Of a DNA stretch of 64,000 bases, positions 21,531 through 33,600 are shown piece by piece (position 1 is the stretch's first letter; the number at the start of each line of letters is the position of its first letter). The translations under genes and the position numbers were made by a program. This stretch comes from Dicyema japonicum. Taxonomy: Eukaryota; Dicyemida; Rhombozoa; Dicyemidae. Below the pieces are notes generated by a model, which saw nothing but the letters and a program-made list of their open reading frames with translations, was not told the origin of the DNA and made no database searches. The stretch lies in contig RDEW01000022.1 of the NCBI GenBank assembly GCA_011109175.1, forward strand, positions 163,611 through 227,610, given 5' to 3'.

Positions 21531-22832
21531 TTAGTTAGTTACAAAGGTTAATGGAATGCTTTCTTGTATTTCAGTATGTGATTTCGGTTTGATATAAATA
21601 ACGAAAATGATACATGTGACTATTACTGCGACAACTCCACACACGATTCCAACTTTTTGAAGTTTCGTCAATTTTTTTAAGGCTTTACTTTCAGACAAAA
21701 GTAGTTTTTCAGTACTTATTTTATCTAAAATTTAGTCGGTTTACAGTATTACGATGGTTAATAGTGGTTTTTTTGTCTTTAATTTCAGTCGATATTGGTT
21801 CTTCAAAGCATCCTTCATCTAAAATTCAGTCGGATTTATTAACCATCTCCAATAAATTCAAAAATTAAATCATTGCGGAAAAATTGTAATTTGAGAGATG
21901 AAATTTTGATAGTCACATTATTATAGTTTTGTGAGATGATTCCACAATGATAAAATCTTCCCATTTTAATTTGTTTAAATTGTTTTTCAAGTGAAACACA
22001 TTTAATTCTTCTATACCCAACACAAACAGAAAAATTATGAATATGATATTTATTCTTATATTGTTTATTAGCCATAAATGTTATAGTAGTATGATCACTA
22101 GTCAATATATATTTATATTCACTATAATAATTTGTTAAAATATTATAATCATAATCACTGAAATGCTCATCTGTTATCTAAGAATCAATGTTCATGTGTA
22201 CAATTGTGTTATTGTCAATATATGATATTTTGATAATTCCACTTATTACTCCTTGGATTCTATTTTTGTTAAATAAAAACCAAATCGGCGTATTTGGGTC
22301 ATTATTTGGGTTACAGTCATTAGCTAAATAAATCTTTATTAGAACCTTTTCCAGTAAAATAATCAAAATAATCATCATTGTGATATTGCAACTTGTTCGA
22401 ATAAATTGTAACAGATAAATAATTCGTAAAAATAATATGAGTAAAACCGCATCTGTAGTATTCCCCATATTTAGTTTGTGGTATCTTTGTGATATTTGTG
22501 TAATGTTTACCACCTTAATTATAACAATAAACGTACCATAAACAATTTCTGTTATTAAGTCAATAGTATAAAACTCATTGTAAAAGTGAGGAATTAGTTT
22601 AAAATTTATATTATCACGAGATAACCTATAGTCTCCACGAGTTTTCCAGTGATCTATATGTTGATCGTTTTTTAACTTCCATAAACTATTTTCCTAAAGT
22701 TAATGAAATATATACTATAGATGGATTCTCATAAATTATATATGAATCAATTAATAAATATTTCTCATAGCATATTATTTTGACGATTTTGCTTAACAGA
22801 ATAAATATGATAAAATGAATAGTTCTGTTCAT
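21531..22832 (-). CDS. Predicted type I membrane protein G1, seven exons, novel family
   Basis: Start codon 22,832-22,830, stop 21,533-21,531. Exons are 22,832-22,716, 22,693-22,537, 22,513-22,346, 22,323-22,202, 22,177-21,844, 21,818-21,753 and 21,724-21,531. The six introns are 22, 23, 22, 24, 25 and 28 nt; the spliced length is 1,158 nt (385 residues) with no internal stop. Residues 1-20 are a hydrophobic signal-type segment. The ectodomain has two homologous halves, one ending YYRCG (Cys113) then GKG, the other FYHCG (Cys266) then GDG. Exon 4 contributes CNPNNDP (Cys151) and the stem has EGCFE. N-glycosylation sequons (NIT, NNT, NVT) occur. One transmembrane segment spans about 346-366, with a 19-residue tail. 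I recognise no known family. Paralogues are G2, G3 and G4. The gene lies in the left arm of an inverted duplication. Confidence 0.75.
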
Positions 22833-22950
22833 TTAATCTAAATTTTATTAGGTCAAAGTTTATTATATTTTAATTTTTGACATTATTTTTTATTTAATTA
22901 TTTTAAATATTAATAATAATAGATATTTTATTACGATTTTTAAATAAATA

Positions 22951-22982
22951 CAGTAAAGTCTCTCGAATCCTGCTATTTTGGG
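22951..22982 (+). repeat. Pogo-like terminal sequence upstream of G1
   Basis: TA is followed by CAGTAAAGTCTCTCGAATCC and TGCTATTTTGG, which resembles the ends of pogo/Tigger elements. The same block, inverted, lies upstream of G2 (34,179-34,210 then TA), marking the junction between the gene arm and LINE material in both arms. Confidence 0.45.
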
Positions 22983-23155
22983 CTGAAGTCTGTTGGCCAT
23001 ATTCTAAAAATGCACCCAAGCACGTCAGCAGATGTTATCACGAAGGAGTACTTTGCAGCATCTGGGAAAAGATTCCTTATACATCCAATTACGACACTTC
23101 TTAATCCTATGTTCCAATTGAAGTGGATTTGCTGAGGTTCAAGATGCCGAAGTAA
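22983..23155 (+). mobile_element. RTE-Y LINE C-terminal fragment
   Basis: The plus strand reads LKSVGHILKMHPSTSADVIT then KEYFAASGKRFLIH, matching the minus-strand copy at 30,640-30,840 almost residue for residue. It is the C-terminus of an RTE-like polymerase, fused here to a Jockey fragment. Confidence 0.7.
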
Positions 23156-23920
23156 ACTCTACAGTATGTTTCAGAAACTAAATATAGAGTATAACTGAGC
23201 ATTCCTGCGATAAACTAGTCAGGTAAGAGAGCATCGCATTCACACAGTTAAGTTTCCACAGACCACTCGTAAAAACATTGTTCACGTGGTGATAGAACGA
23301 TAGAACCAGGACAAATGTCACTCAAGATTCTCGAGTGAGTTTTTAAGGATATCATTTCGTCTAAATTTAACACAAACTCTTCTTTTGGTCCACTATCCGC
23401 AGAAAAATAGAATAGGAAAACTTTCGGGGAACAAAAAAATCTTTCTCTTGAGGAATTATAACTTGGTCGTGAAGTAAGTCATTTTCATAAGTCAATAGTA
23501 CTAAATTTATTTTATCATAAGTTAAGGAGTCCCAGGAGGAGAAGATCTCTCAAGAACATTATCGTGAGATATAGTGATTGTCTTACACAAACTCGTTTTC
23601 TCTGTCCTGTATATAAGTTGGTAAATCTTAGCTTCATTTTGGGTTAAGTCGAGCGTCACATAATTTCTTAGTAACAATTTTTCATGACACCGAATGTAAA
23701 TCAAACAAGAACAATCACTGGAATTCCCTTATATGCGGATGTGGGTGTATGTGATACTCGGGCTCCCATTTAATAGTTAAAGGAATAAGCAAGAAAAAAA
23801 TAGCTTACAATAACTGTAAGCACTATAATAAAATAGTATTTTTAGACTGAAAACAAGCGCTTGTTCAGAACTCATGAAGTAGCAATAGTGCACTATAACA
23901 TGATTCTATTATACATAATA
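23156..23920 (-). mobile_element. Decayed Jockey RT fragment (left arm)
   Basis: In broken minus-strand frames I read a GVTF-type motif followed by YHHVNNVFTSGLWKLN and LSQECSV, aligning with the 'LGVTFDPLMTFSQHV... SQECALV' part of Jockey B. Upstream, KEEFVLNLDEMISLK fits the strand before it. The matching inverted copy is at 29,830-30,640 plus. Confidence 0.6.
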
Positions 23921-24539
23921 TCCTCATTTTCCAATATGGAAGTCACCTCGCGTCCCCATTTTTAGAGATGTCGGATAAAAAAAGATGTAAGTTTTGCATT
24001 CATCATCCGAAAATTGTAAAAAAAATGTTAAACGACTTTTTGTCTTTACAGTATGTTTTTTCGACTTAAATAAGGTTTTTCGATTTTTTTTCGACAAAAT
24101 ATTAACTTTTTATTCAGAGTTCGGATTACTTGTCTTGGAAACTTGTGATCCAGAAAATTCTTGAGTTCCGAGATAACTTTAGCGACGAAAATAAAGGATT
24201 GAGGTAATGATGCACTGCAGGAATGTTTTAATCTCAATATCTACAAAAATAATCAACTTTAAAAATTTGATATACGAAGTATCGGATACTCTAAATTTTA
24301 GATTCGGCTCTCGGCTGTTACAAATTTTGAAGGAACGTCGACAAGTCTACATTGAGGAGGAACAAGGGAGTTAATAGTTAATTTCAAAACTAAGGAAATT
24401 AATAAAATTTTCAATTCTTAGAGGTTTCTTAGATTTTATTAGCAGTCAATAAGAAATAGAGGTTGAGGTGGTAAACTGAGTTTAAGGTGGTACAGACATC
24501 TCTACTGCATAAATGTCTTAAACGCACTTGAAGCGCTTT
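23921..24539. other. Spacer, no gene recognised
   Basis: The segment begins with the short repeat also seen at 19,730. A 63-residue minus frame at 24,046-24,237 has no recognisable domain. Confidence 0.4.
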
Positions 24540-24561
24540 GAGGAGCTTAATATAACATCTC

Positions 24562-24722
24562 TCAATGTAAGAATGATCAGCAAGGAGTGGAAAAAAAACT
24601 TGTTATGTTCGGTTCTAAGAAAAAATGGTGCAGACGTGGACATCTTTCAATGTAAGAATGATCAGTAAGGAGTGGAAAAGAAACTTGTTATGTTCGGTTC
24701 TAAGAAAAAATGGTGCAGACGT
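24562..24722. repeat. Tandem duplication of about 82 bp
   Basis: CATCTCTCAATGTAAGAATG... to AATGGTGCAGACGTGG is repeated directly (about 24,558-24,638 and 24,640-24,721). It lies inside the endonuclease start of the RTE-Y copy. Confidence 0.88.
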
Positions 24723-25344
24723 GGGATGCCTACAAGAGACAAAAGTATAGGTTGGAATGGACGAGATACATAGAGACTATAGACTTATTTTACTACCATC
24801 GTCATCACGACACTATGGATAGGGGTTTGCTGTGCACAAGAAACTTGTTCGTGGGATACATCGCTGTTGGAGTGTAAACGACAGAAACAGCACACTGCAA
24901 ATACGGGTTGGGGTCAAACGCACATCGAGGGCCCTTATCTCAATTATAAATGTTTATGCACCCAACAGTGGACGGGTCGCCGGAGATTCGGACGAACTTG
25001 AAGCTTTCTACATGCAGGTGTCGAGGACATATGCCGAACTGGAATCGTCTTTTCTAGTCTTCATTGCCGGAGACTAGAATGCTAAAGCAGAAGTATGTCG
25101 GGAACATAAGTCGACTATCGGAAGACACGGAAGAGAGATCAGGAACCTGCCGCGGCCTCTGCTGATAAATTTCTGCCGGGCATTTGGTCTATTCCTGTGT
25201 AACACTGCGTTTGCGCATGCTGCAAAACATAAGACTACCTGGACGAGCTGCAGAAGAAATGAATCAGGGGCCATGCGAGGATTTACAATCAGATTGATTA
25301 CATTCTTAGTAAAAAAAATAGAACACCATTACAAGACTCGAGGT

Positions 25345-25590
25345 CATACAGAGGGGCCGTCGTGGAAAGCGACCACAAGTTCGTCGAGAACCTGTTTGAT
25401 ATTACAAGTCGCTATGCACGCACTTTGGAACAAAGCCATCTCAGGTCATACGGAGAGGATTCTATCGAGCGGCCGTCGTGGAAAGAGACCACAAGTTCGT
25501 CGTGGGCCTGTTTGATATTACAAGTCGCTATGCACGCACTTTGGAACAGAGCCATCTCAGGTCATACGGAAAGGATTCTATCGAGCACTA
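25345..25590. repeat. Tandem duplication of about 118 bp
   Basis: GGCCGTCGTGGAAAG(C/A)GACC... through GAGAGGATTCTATCGAG occurs at about 25,355-25,470 and 25,471-25,585. Confidence 0.85.
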
Positions 25591-25697
25591 GGATACAGAG
25601 AAAAATCAAAAAATTAAAAATTGAACATGTTGTAACGTTTTGGATGTCATAAATGACCAACATATGTGCAAGCTCGTATCCCTAAATATTAGGTAAG

Positions 25698-25912
25698 TGG
25701 TGTGGTGGTTGGGAAGATCAGTAAAAGAGCTATTGACAGGATCGAAAATATTTTGGCGGCAATGCTTGGACACTTTTCTAGGGATCTCTGGGGTAATTGG
25801 GAAGATCAGTAAAAGAGCTATTAACAGGATTGAACACATCTTGGCGGCAATGCGTGGACACTTTTTTAGGGATCTCTGGGGTGGTTGGGAAGATCAGTAA
25901 AAGAGCTATTGG
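25698..25912. repeat. Three tandem copies of an 85-93 bp unit
   Basis: GTTGGGAAGATCAGTAAAAG... followed by GGCGGCAATG and TAGGGATCTCTGGGG occurs three times (about 25,703, 25,796 and 25,882 starts; the last is incomplete). The repeated unit contains an open frame but no known domain. Confidence 0.85.
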
Positions 25913-26402
25913 CAGGTCGACAATGCTTGGAGTTGTCATTGTTCATCGCAGTCAGTGTGCACCGTTTCTTAAGATTCTCGGATTTAGCTAACTAGATTTA
26001 GCTTTTGTCTATGTAACGACAAGATAGGGTAGCAAAGAGATGTCCCCCTTCCCAGTTTATTTGTCACGAATGCAAGAATTTTAGGCATTCCTGTTTCCCC
26101 CACTTGTTTGCTCCATGCAGGTCCCCATTTGGGAGTTAGTTAATATTGCTCTCGTATAAAATAATATTCAAAAATCATATTTCTAAGCTACCAGCATACC
26201 GATCATTTAAAACCCTTCTTTAACGAAATCTGGAGTACTTGATGTTCCCCCAATTTGCTGGAATGCCTTGGTCCTATGATTCCTTGATGGTACCCATGTG
26301 TTTATGAACTCATGACGTAATAAGGTGTCCTATGATTCAAAATTAAAATGATGTAAGTTACATATTACGATTGCCAGAAATGCTTCTTTTAATCCACCAA
26401 GA

Positions 26403-26725
26403 CTTACCCACGTGGGCTTTTTGAATCAAACTGAAAAGACAGGTCTATTGTCAGTTAAGCCTCAAAATCTTGACCACGTGGGTACTAATAGAAATAGAAA
26501 ATAAGGAACAAATCAGTTCTAAATAACAAGATTTTAAAATTTTCTTTACAAACCAGAAATTAGCCACGTGGGTTTGTTTGAAATCAAACTGAATGAACAC
26601 GTGGTATAAGTATTACAGAGTTAGATATCTCTTGACCACGTTGGTACTATTAGAAATCATTTAACTTAGAATCCCATGAATCTTAATTCTTTGTGACCTC
26701 AGACTAACCATGTGGGCTTTAGTGA
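26403..26725. repeat. Alternating tandem repeat built on CCACGTGGG
   Basis: Two unit types alternate. Type A is TTAGCCACGTGGGTTTG with GAATCAAACTGA (about 26,403, 26,560 and, diverged, 26,700). Type B is TTGACCACGTGGGTACTA with TAGAAAT (about 26,467 and 26,629). The combined period is about 160 bp over two and a half periods. Each unit carries a CACGTG palindrome or a one-base variant. Confidence 0.7.
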
Positions 26726-27780
26726 ATTCAAAAAAGGGCAAGGATCTTTGTGAAACCCTTTTAGTGATTAAATGTTAGAATGCTCAACTTATTCTTATTT
26801 CGGAGAGTTAAGATATCTGTGAAGGAGTTAATAGAAGGGGTTGTTTGGTATGTTGGCTGCGATTAGAAATCCACGTTTTTATCAGAGCAGAAGAAACGTG
26901 ACTAGGTCCGATAACTCTGATAATGGTAGTTTGGATGGAGGATTACTTGTGAATAGGTTAGTGAAAGGTGATCATTGACAACCCCCCCACTTCGGTAGAT
27001 GATATGGCGAATAAACTGGGAATAGATAATGAAGTGGCGTCCAGAGTTGCTTACTAAAGTTTTGAGGTGATAAGTGAGAGTATATCTTCCATCCACGTGT
27101 CTCACAAAGAAGAGTCTTCGGGCAAATCTGAGGAGTTTGAAGTGTGGCTGTGACTATGACACATCTTACGTCCCCCTTCTGTTACGTAACCACCTTCACC
27201 GAACTTGAATTATTTATTCAGGTGTACCATAACTCCCCAATAGTTCCAATTAACCACCACTGTTGATGAAATCGATTCGATTCAAGGATATTCCAACGAG
27301 GATGATTCACGTTATATTTAAATCTTTAATACTCCTCGAATAATCAATCAGTTATGGATAGATCCCTTCATTTGTTATCCACCAAAAATTGTTTTGCTTA
27401 TGTATGCTCACTAATGACTACACATTTCCTCAATAACCCGTCGTCTTCCCGTATTAATCCTCTCCCGTAACAAGCGAGGAACCTGTTCAAGCAGTAACAC
27501 CTAGTCTTAATGAACTGACACTCGGGTGGTGAATCTTATAGTCCCAGGTTTTTCTATGTTCATTTATTAAATATTGGCGCATCTGTCTGAACTGTACTTG
27601 TAGAGGCTACCAGCTATCTCTATTATGTACTTTTTATTCTTTTAGAATGACTTTGTTTTGGTTGTTATTATAGCAACGGCCAATTAATCTAATTTGACAC
27701 GTTAGATGGATTAGTTGTGGATAATTTCCATTTTGACGATACAGGTCACAAACGAGAATGATATTAATAATCATAACTTC
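26726..27780. other. Spacer, no gene recognised
   Basis: Moderately AT-rich. A 67-residue minus frame at 26,902-27,105 shows no domain. It ends at the assembly gap. Confidence 0.35.
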
Positions 27781-28766
27781 NNNNNNNNNNNNNNNNNNNN
27801 NNNNNNNNNNNNNNNNNNNNNNNNNNNNNNNNNNNNNNNNNNNNNNNNNNNNNNNNNNNNNNNNNNNNNNNNNNNNNNNNNNNNNNNNNNNNNNNNNNNN
27901 NNNNNNNNNNNNNNNNNNNNNNNNNNNNNNNNNNNNNNNNNNNNNNNNNNNNNNNNNNNNNNNNNNNNNNNNNNNNNNNNNNNNNNNNNNNNNNNNNNNN
28001 NNNNNNNNNNNNNNNNNNNNNNNNNNNNNNNNNNNNNNNNNNNNNNNNNNNNNNNNNNNNNNNNNNNNNNNNNNNNNNNNNNNNNNNNNNNNNNNNNNNN
28101 NNNNNNNNNNNNNNNNNNNNNNNNNNNNNNNNNNNNNNNNNNNNNNNNNNNNNNNNNNNNNNNNNNNNNNNNNNNNNNNNNNNNNNNNNNNNNNNNNNNN
28201 NNNNNNNNNNNNNNNNNNNNNNNNNNNNNNNNNNNNNNNNNNNNNNNNNNNNNNNNNNNNNNNNNNNNNNNNNNNNNNNNNNNNNNNNNNNNNNNNNNNN
28301 NNNNNNNNNNNNNNNNNNNNNNNNNNNNNNNNNNNNNNNNNNNNNNNNNNNNNNNNNNNNNNNNNNNNNNNNNNNNNNNNNNNNNNNNNNNNNNNNNNNN
28401 NNNNNNNNNNNNNNNNNNNNNNNNNNNNNNNNNNNNNNNNNNNNNNNNNNNNNNNNNNNNNNNNNNNNNNNNNNNNNNNNNNNNNNNNNNNNNNNNNNNN
28501 NNNNNNNNNNNNNNNNNNNNNNNNNNNNNNNNNNNNNNNNNNNNNNNNNNNNNNNNNNNNNNNNNNNNNNNNNNNNNNNNNNNNNNNNNNNNNNNNNNNN
28601 NNNNNNNNNNNNNNNNNNNNNNNNNNNNNNNNNNNNNNNNNNNNNNNNNNNNNNNNNNNNNNNNNNNNNNNNNNNNNNNNNNNNNNNNNNNNNNNNNNNN
28701 NNNNNNNNNNNNNNNNNNNNNNNNNNNNNNNNNNNNNNNNNNNNNNNNNNNNNNNNNNNNNNNNNN
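27781..28766. other. Assembly gap (986 N)
   Basis: A run of N. Any frame spanning it is meaningless. It falls between the two arms of the inverted duplication and interrupts an RTE-Y reverse transcriptase. Confidence 1.
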
Positions 28767-29800
28767 CACTCTCAAATCTTTGATAAGTGGCACAACGCCA
28801 CCTATGCCCCCAAACAACATTAGCGGTAGATCTGCCTGTTTTGAATCTACTGTTGCTCGATGACAGGTTTTCATTCACAGGCTTTGCACACGATCCAGCA
28901 CCACTAGAGCAAAAACCTATCTTAGTGTATTGAGTAGGATGACTGGCCGCATGTTTTCCACAAGGCCTGTCCTTTTATTCGGTTTTTTAATCGGCACCAG
29001 AATTCCTTTGACTAACGGAGGAAGGTGGCCACGATTTCCCGAGGGTTTTGGGGCCGTAATTTAGTAACTTAGCACTTATGCTATCCGGTCCTAACGAGCG
29101 ATTCACTTCAGTCTCTCTATCGCTTTCATTACTTCTCCCACCGTGAGTTCATTTAAAAGATTTCCTGCATTACTAGTGATTAGGTCTACCTTTTCTCCGT
29201 CAACGTCAAAGAGTGGTTCAAAATGAGCAGCAATAAGTTCGGCTTGTTCCGTAGCGTCAAAAATCATATTCCTTTTGTTATCCTAAATTTGTAGTTTGCC
29301 CTTTTGGTTCCTCCTCTTAAGCAGGCGCATTGCCAAGAACATCTGCTCACAATCATTTAAATTCTCTACTTCCTTTCGGCTTGTTCAGTAGCGTCAAAAA
29401 TCATATTCCTTTTGTTATCCTAAATTTGTAGTTTGCCCTTTTGGTTCCTCCTCTTAAGCAGGCGCATTGCCAAGAACATCTGCTCACAATCATTTAAATT
29501 CTCTACTTCCTTTAGCCTGGCATCCAAAACGTTTGCAACATGTTCACTGTTAAATTTACTGATTTTTCTCTGTACCCTAGTACGGTGCGACTGTAAAAAG
29601 CATTTCCTGTCTGTGTTCGTCATTTTTTCTAGCGATAGTCGAATATCTCTCTTTTGTGCAGTTCGGTAATATTGGGGTGGCCTTGCTCGGTACCTCTCAA
29701 TGTGTTCGTTTGCAGCCATGTGAATTCTTTCCATTGTATGCGTCCAAATGACTTCTGGTTGAAGGCCTGTCTCTATTGCTATTAAATAATATTCCATAGA
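28767..29800 (-). mobile_element. RTE-Y LINE, linker to RT start, degenerate
   Basis: From 29,797 the minus strand reads a helical linker (RTRVQRKISKFNSEHVANVL, about 29,580-29,520) and NMIFDATEQAELIAAHFEPL (about 29,260). It continues with LTVGEVMKAIERL, GPDSISAKLLNYG (about 29,080), KPNKRTGLVENMRPVILLN (about 28,970) and LSSSNSRFKTGRSTANVVWG (about 28,860), then enters the gap. This is the fingers and first palm part of an RTE-like RT. One 137-bp tandem duplication and stop codons break it. Confidence 0.8.
29238..29513. repeat. 137-bp tandem duplication in RTE-Y
   Basis: CGGCTTGTTC(C)GTAGCGTC... to AAATTCTCTACTTCCTTT occurs twice in direct succession (about 29,241-29,376 and 29,378-29,512), nearly identical. 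Confidence 0.9.
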
Positions 29801-29829
29801 TGCTCGATAGATATTTCGAGTGAAGTGTG

Positions 29830-30640
29830 AAAAAGTATAATAGAATCATGTTATAGTGCACTATTGCTACTTCATGAGTTCTGAAACAAGCGCTTGTTTT
29901 CAGTCTAAAAATACTATTTTATTATAGTGCTTAGAGTTATTGTAAGCTATTTTTTTCTTGTTTATTACTTTAACTATTAAATTGGAGGCCGAGTATCACA
30001 TACACCCACATCCGCATATAAGGAAATTCCAGTGATTGTTCTTATTTGATATACATTCGGTGTCATGAAAAATTTTTACTACGAAATTATGTGACGCTCG
30101 ACTTAACCCAAAATAAAGTTATGTTTTACAAACTTATATACTGGACGCAGAAAACGAGTTTGTGTAAGACAATCACTATATCTCCCAATAATGTTCTTGA
30201 GAGATCTTCTCTTTCAGGGACTCCTTAACATATGATAAAATAAAATAGTACTATTGACTTATGAAAATGAGTTTCTTCACGAACAAGTTATATTTCCTCA
30301 AGAAACAGATTTTCACAATTGAAGAAGTCACGACAAAGCTATATTTTACCATAGAAACAGATTTTTCAGTTCCCCGAAAGTCTACCTATTCTATTCTTTT
30401 TTCAGATATTAGACTAAAGAAAAGTTTGTGTTAAAATTAAACGAAATGATGTTCTTAAAAACTCACATGAGTATCTTGAGTGACATTTACCCTGGTTCTA
30501 TCGTTCTATACCACGGGAACAATGTTTTTACTAGTGGTCTGTGGTAACTTAACTGTGTGAAGGCGATGTTATCTTACCTGACCAGGTTATCGCAGGAATG
30601 CTCAATTATACTCTATATTTAGTTTCTGAAACATACTGTA
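29830..30640 (+). mobile_element. Decayed Jockey RT fragment (right arm)
   Basis: This is the inverted counterpart of 23,156-23,920. For example, ACAAGCGCTTGTTTTCAGTC at about 29,885 is the reverse complement of sequence at about 23,850. A 60-residue frame at 30,046-30,228 is the homologue of the minus frame 23,704-23,522. The frames are too broken to function. Confidence 0.65.
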
Positions 30641-33600
30641 GAGTTTACTTCTGCATCTTGTACCTCAGTGGAACAAAGGCTTAAGAAGTGTCGTAATTGT
30701 ATGTATAAGGGATCTTTTCCCAGATCCTGTAAAGTAATCCTCCGTGATGACATCTGCTGACGTGCTTGGGTGCATTTTTAGAATATAGCCAACAGACTTC
30801 AAGTGCATCAGTAAATATCGTATTTGAAGCATTTTCCATATAATTATATATTCGCATTGCCAGGCAAAGTGACTGATATGCTTTTTTCTACTATATCGTT
30901 TATATATTTTTTCTTGTCCAAACACGTAGTTCCATATTTTTTACATTATGTAAGAAGTATCTATTTTTTTCCGAAATATAAGATGCTGATAGCATTTGTC
31001 TTCAAAAAATTAATAATTCTCCTTAAACGAAAGGAACAGACCAAGAATCCAGTTGAGGACAGATAAATAAATCAGCCAGTTGGTTAGCAACCTCGGAATA
31101 ATTATAGAGTTATCGAAGGTTTTGATATACCCAGGTAGATAATATTCAAGCGACTTTTTTAAATCCCCCGCCTTGATTATCGAGATGAAGGTGAAAATCA
31201 GCACAAAATAGATGTCGAGTTACTGCTTTCATAACATTTCTAGCGAGTTACTTTAAAATTGAATACGTTAATGATATCGACAAACCACTGTCTCTTCTAT
31301 AGAATATTGTCTAAATGAGTCAGAAATCGCACACGTGCTGTAGTCAGCAATAAACTGAATCTTCCAGAACCATGCAAACACTAAGTAGGCCAACAAATAT
31401 GGTTTCGCTCTAAACTACTTCTTCAACTATATGTGGTAATCAGTTCTTTGAGAGACCGACAGCGGAATCAGTTGTGATGTTTAGGTTTAACAAGTTCCTT
31501 TTCAATTCATCAGTGTTGCCTGCTTTGAATTGACTATAAGGACTTTGATTGATAGGACATGGGTTGCGGAAAATGCTTTCAGGAGGATGATTGGCCACAT
31601 GTTGTGACAATATCAGGCACTATTATCAGATTCATTTGTAAAAGGCATGTATGACTATATTGTATAAATCGGTGCATTTTTAGTAGGTGTTGAGTGCGGT
31701 CACGTCCCGTGGTTTAGAAATCTACATCATCCGCATAAGATGTCTCTTCTATGTCTCCTATGTAGCATTTACGGAGGTCGCAAAGGCAGATTCAAGTATA
31801 TGGTAAATAGTGTATTCACCATAGCTCTGGAGAGATCTATTCCCAACACGGTCGTTGCGCTCTTGAATCTTTAATTAGTCGCGCAGCGCCATCTGTGGTT
31901 CCATACAATGTCTGTCGTAGACCTCCCTTTTCGGAAGCCACTTTGACTTCCTGGTAGGTATTGCCAGCACCTTGCGTATCGAATTTAAAAGTATTATCGG
32001 GCTGAGATTTTTTACTGGTCCTTTTGATTTGATTGGATTTTGTATGGGTATTAATAATCTATTTCCAAGTTCTAGATCGGTATTAGTTTCAAAGATGTCA
32101 TTTAGGTTTTTTGCAATTGTGTCGCTAAGTTTTTTGGCACAGATTTTAGGAGTTCAGGACTTATGCTGTTCGGCCCAGCATTTTTGTTGTCCTCAATTCA
32201 TTTATCGCTCATTCCACCTCTTCCACTGTGATTGGTATTTTTATCGCCTTTGCTTTTTCCTGGAAAAAAGGAAAGTCCTTATTTTCTTTATTCAACAGTG
32301 TTTCGAAGTGTCATGCAATCAATTCTTCTTTTTCTTCCAAGTTATCAACGAATTTTCATCTTTGTCTTTGATGTTTAGAAAGCCGCATACATCTTTCAAT
32401 TGTCTTTTAAGCATTCCACATCTTTTAATAGGGATGTTTTAGTTTCCCGTGAGTGTTTGCTGTTCATTTTTTTGATTTTCTATTTTAGTTCCCTTTGTTT
32501 GAAATTAAGCTTTTCACTCTCGTAGGACGTGTTTGCCTCTTTTAGCCGTAGTTCTCTGCAATTCTCTGCCATATCTGGCACGTTCGAGTGATGATCCAAT
32601 TTTAGGGCATGATGATTTCGGACTCCAAAACATACATTGGCCGACTTGGAGATTATCTGCTTTGTTTGATCCCACAGAGTTTGTACTGATGATTCCGGTG
32701 CTGTTTTCTTCATAAGAATCTCGATTTGTTCGTCATATTTAGTAATGCAAGTGGGCTCTAACCACAATTTTCCTGTCAGAAACTATATATTGGGCCTTTG
32801 TCTAGCCCTCTTCGCGTTTTCAATGTATTCTTTTTCAGTCAAGTGCTTTTTAACAGAAAGCTTTGCAATGACGATCCTTGGTTGGTGTCAGTTGTTGTTT
32901 TCTGGTAGAAACGTCTATCATTGATCAGGTGTTTATCAGAATTTCGGCAGATAATGTAGTCGATTTGATTATATATTTTCACGGTCTCTCCTACAGAGTT
33001 TTTTCTTTGTCCATCCCACGTCGTCTTGTGGCAAGCTAAGTGTGTGAAGGCCGTGTTGCACAGGAAAATGCTATTTTCCTCACAGAAGTTCATCAGAGAA
33101 ACTCCAGCTACATTTCTCATTCCGCGCCCGTGTCTTCCAATAGAGGATTCTTCGGGACTTATTTACATTCCGGCCTTTTATTCAAAGGGACGAGGAAGCA
33201 TTATTAGAGTATGTGCTTGATAGTTCTGAGTAGAATTCCTCGAGCTCATAGGGGCTCTTTGTTACTCGTCCACAGTGTGGTGCATAGAAATTTATGATAG
33301 TTAATAGACTCTTGGAAGGGCATAGTTCATTTAGTTTGACTTGTAGGACACATATTCGGTCGTTGACTCTCCATAGCGATTTAATTGTTTTAGGTAATCC
33401 ACGTGTAGGACAAATCGAATGCCGTAGTGCTTACATTCAGTTGGGAAGAGAATCAGTCGGTAGTTGTTCTATATCTCATAGCGTCCATTTTCGATTTTCG
33501 TCTTTTCTAGGTAACCAATAGATATTTTGTATTTCGAGAGATTGTCACAAAGTACTTTCCTTNTGTAGGACACATATTCGGTCGTTGACTCTCCATAGCG

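Larger units (their letters stand above)
24540..25655 (+). mobile_element. RTE-Y LINE, endonuclease region, degenerate
   Basis: The plus strand encodes an apurinic-type endonuclease. Motifs are SLNVRMISKEWKKNLL (about 24,560), CLQETKVGMDEI (about 24,725), INVYAPNSG (about 24,945), FLVFIAGD (catalytic region, about 25,060), FCRAFGLFLCNTAF (about 25,175) and TTWTSCRRNE. A linker RIQRKIKKLKIEHV at about 25,590 matches the minus-strand copy at 29.6 kb. Internal tandem duplications (24,562-24,722 and 25,345-25,590) break the frame. RT sequence does not follow. Confidence 0.8.

Noticed and set aside
27634-28878. Four long open frames of 340-414 residues on both strands
   Set aside because: They span the N run at 27,781-28,766. 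Only the ends have real sequence; the minus end (LSSSNSRFKTGRSTANVVWG) belongs to the RTE-Y element.
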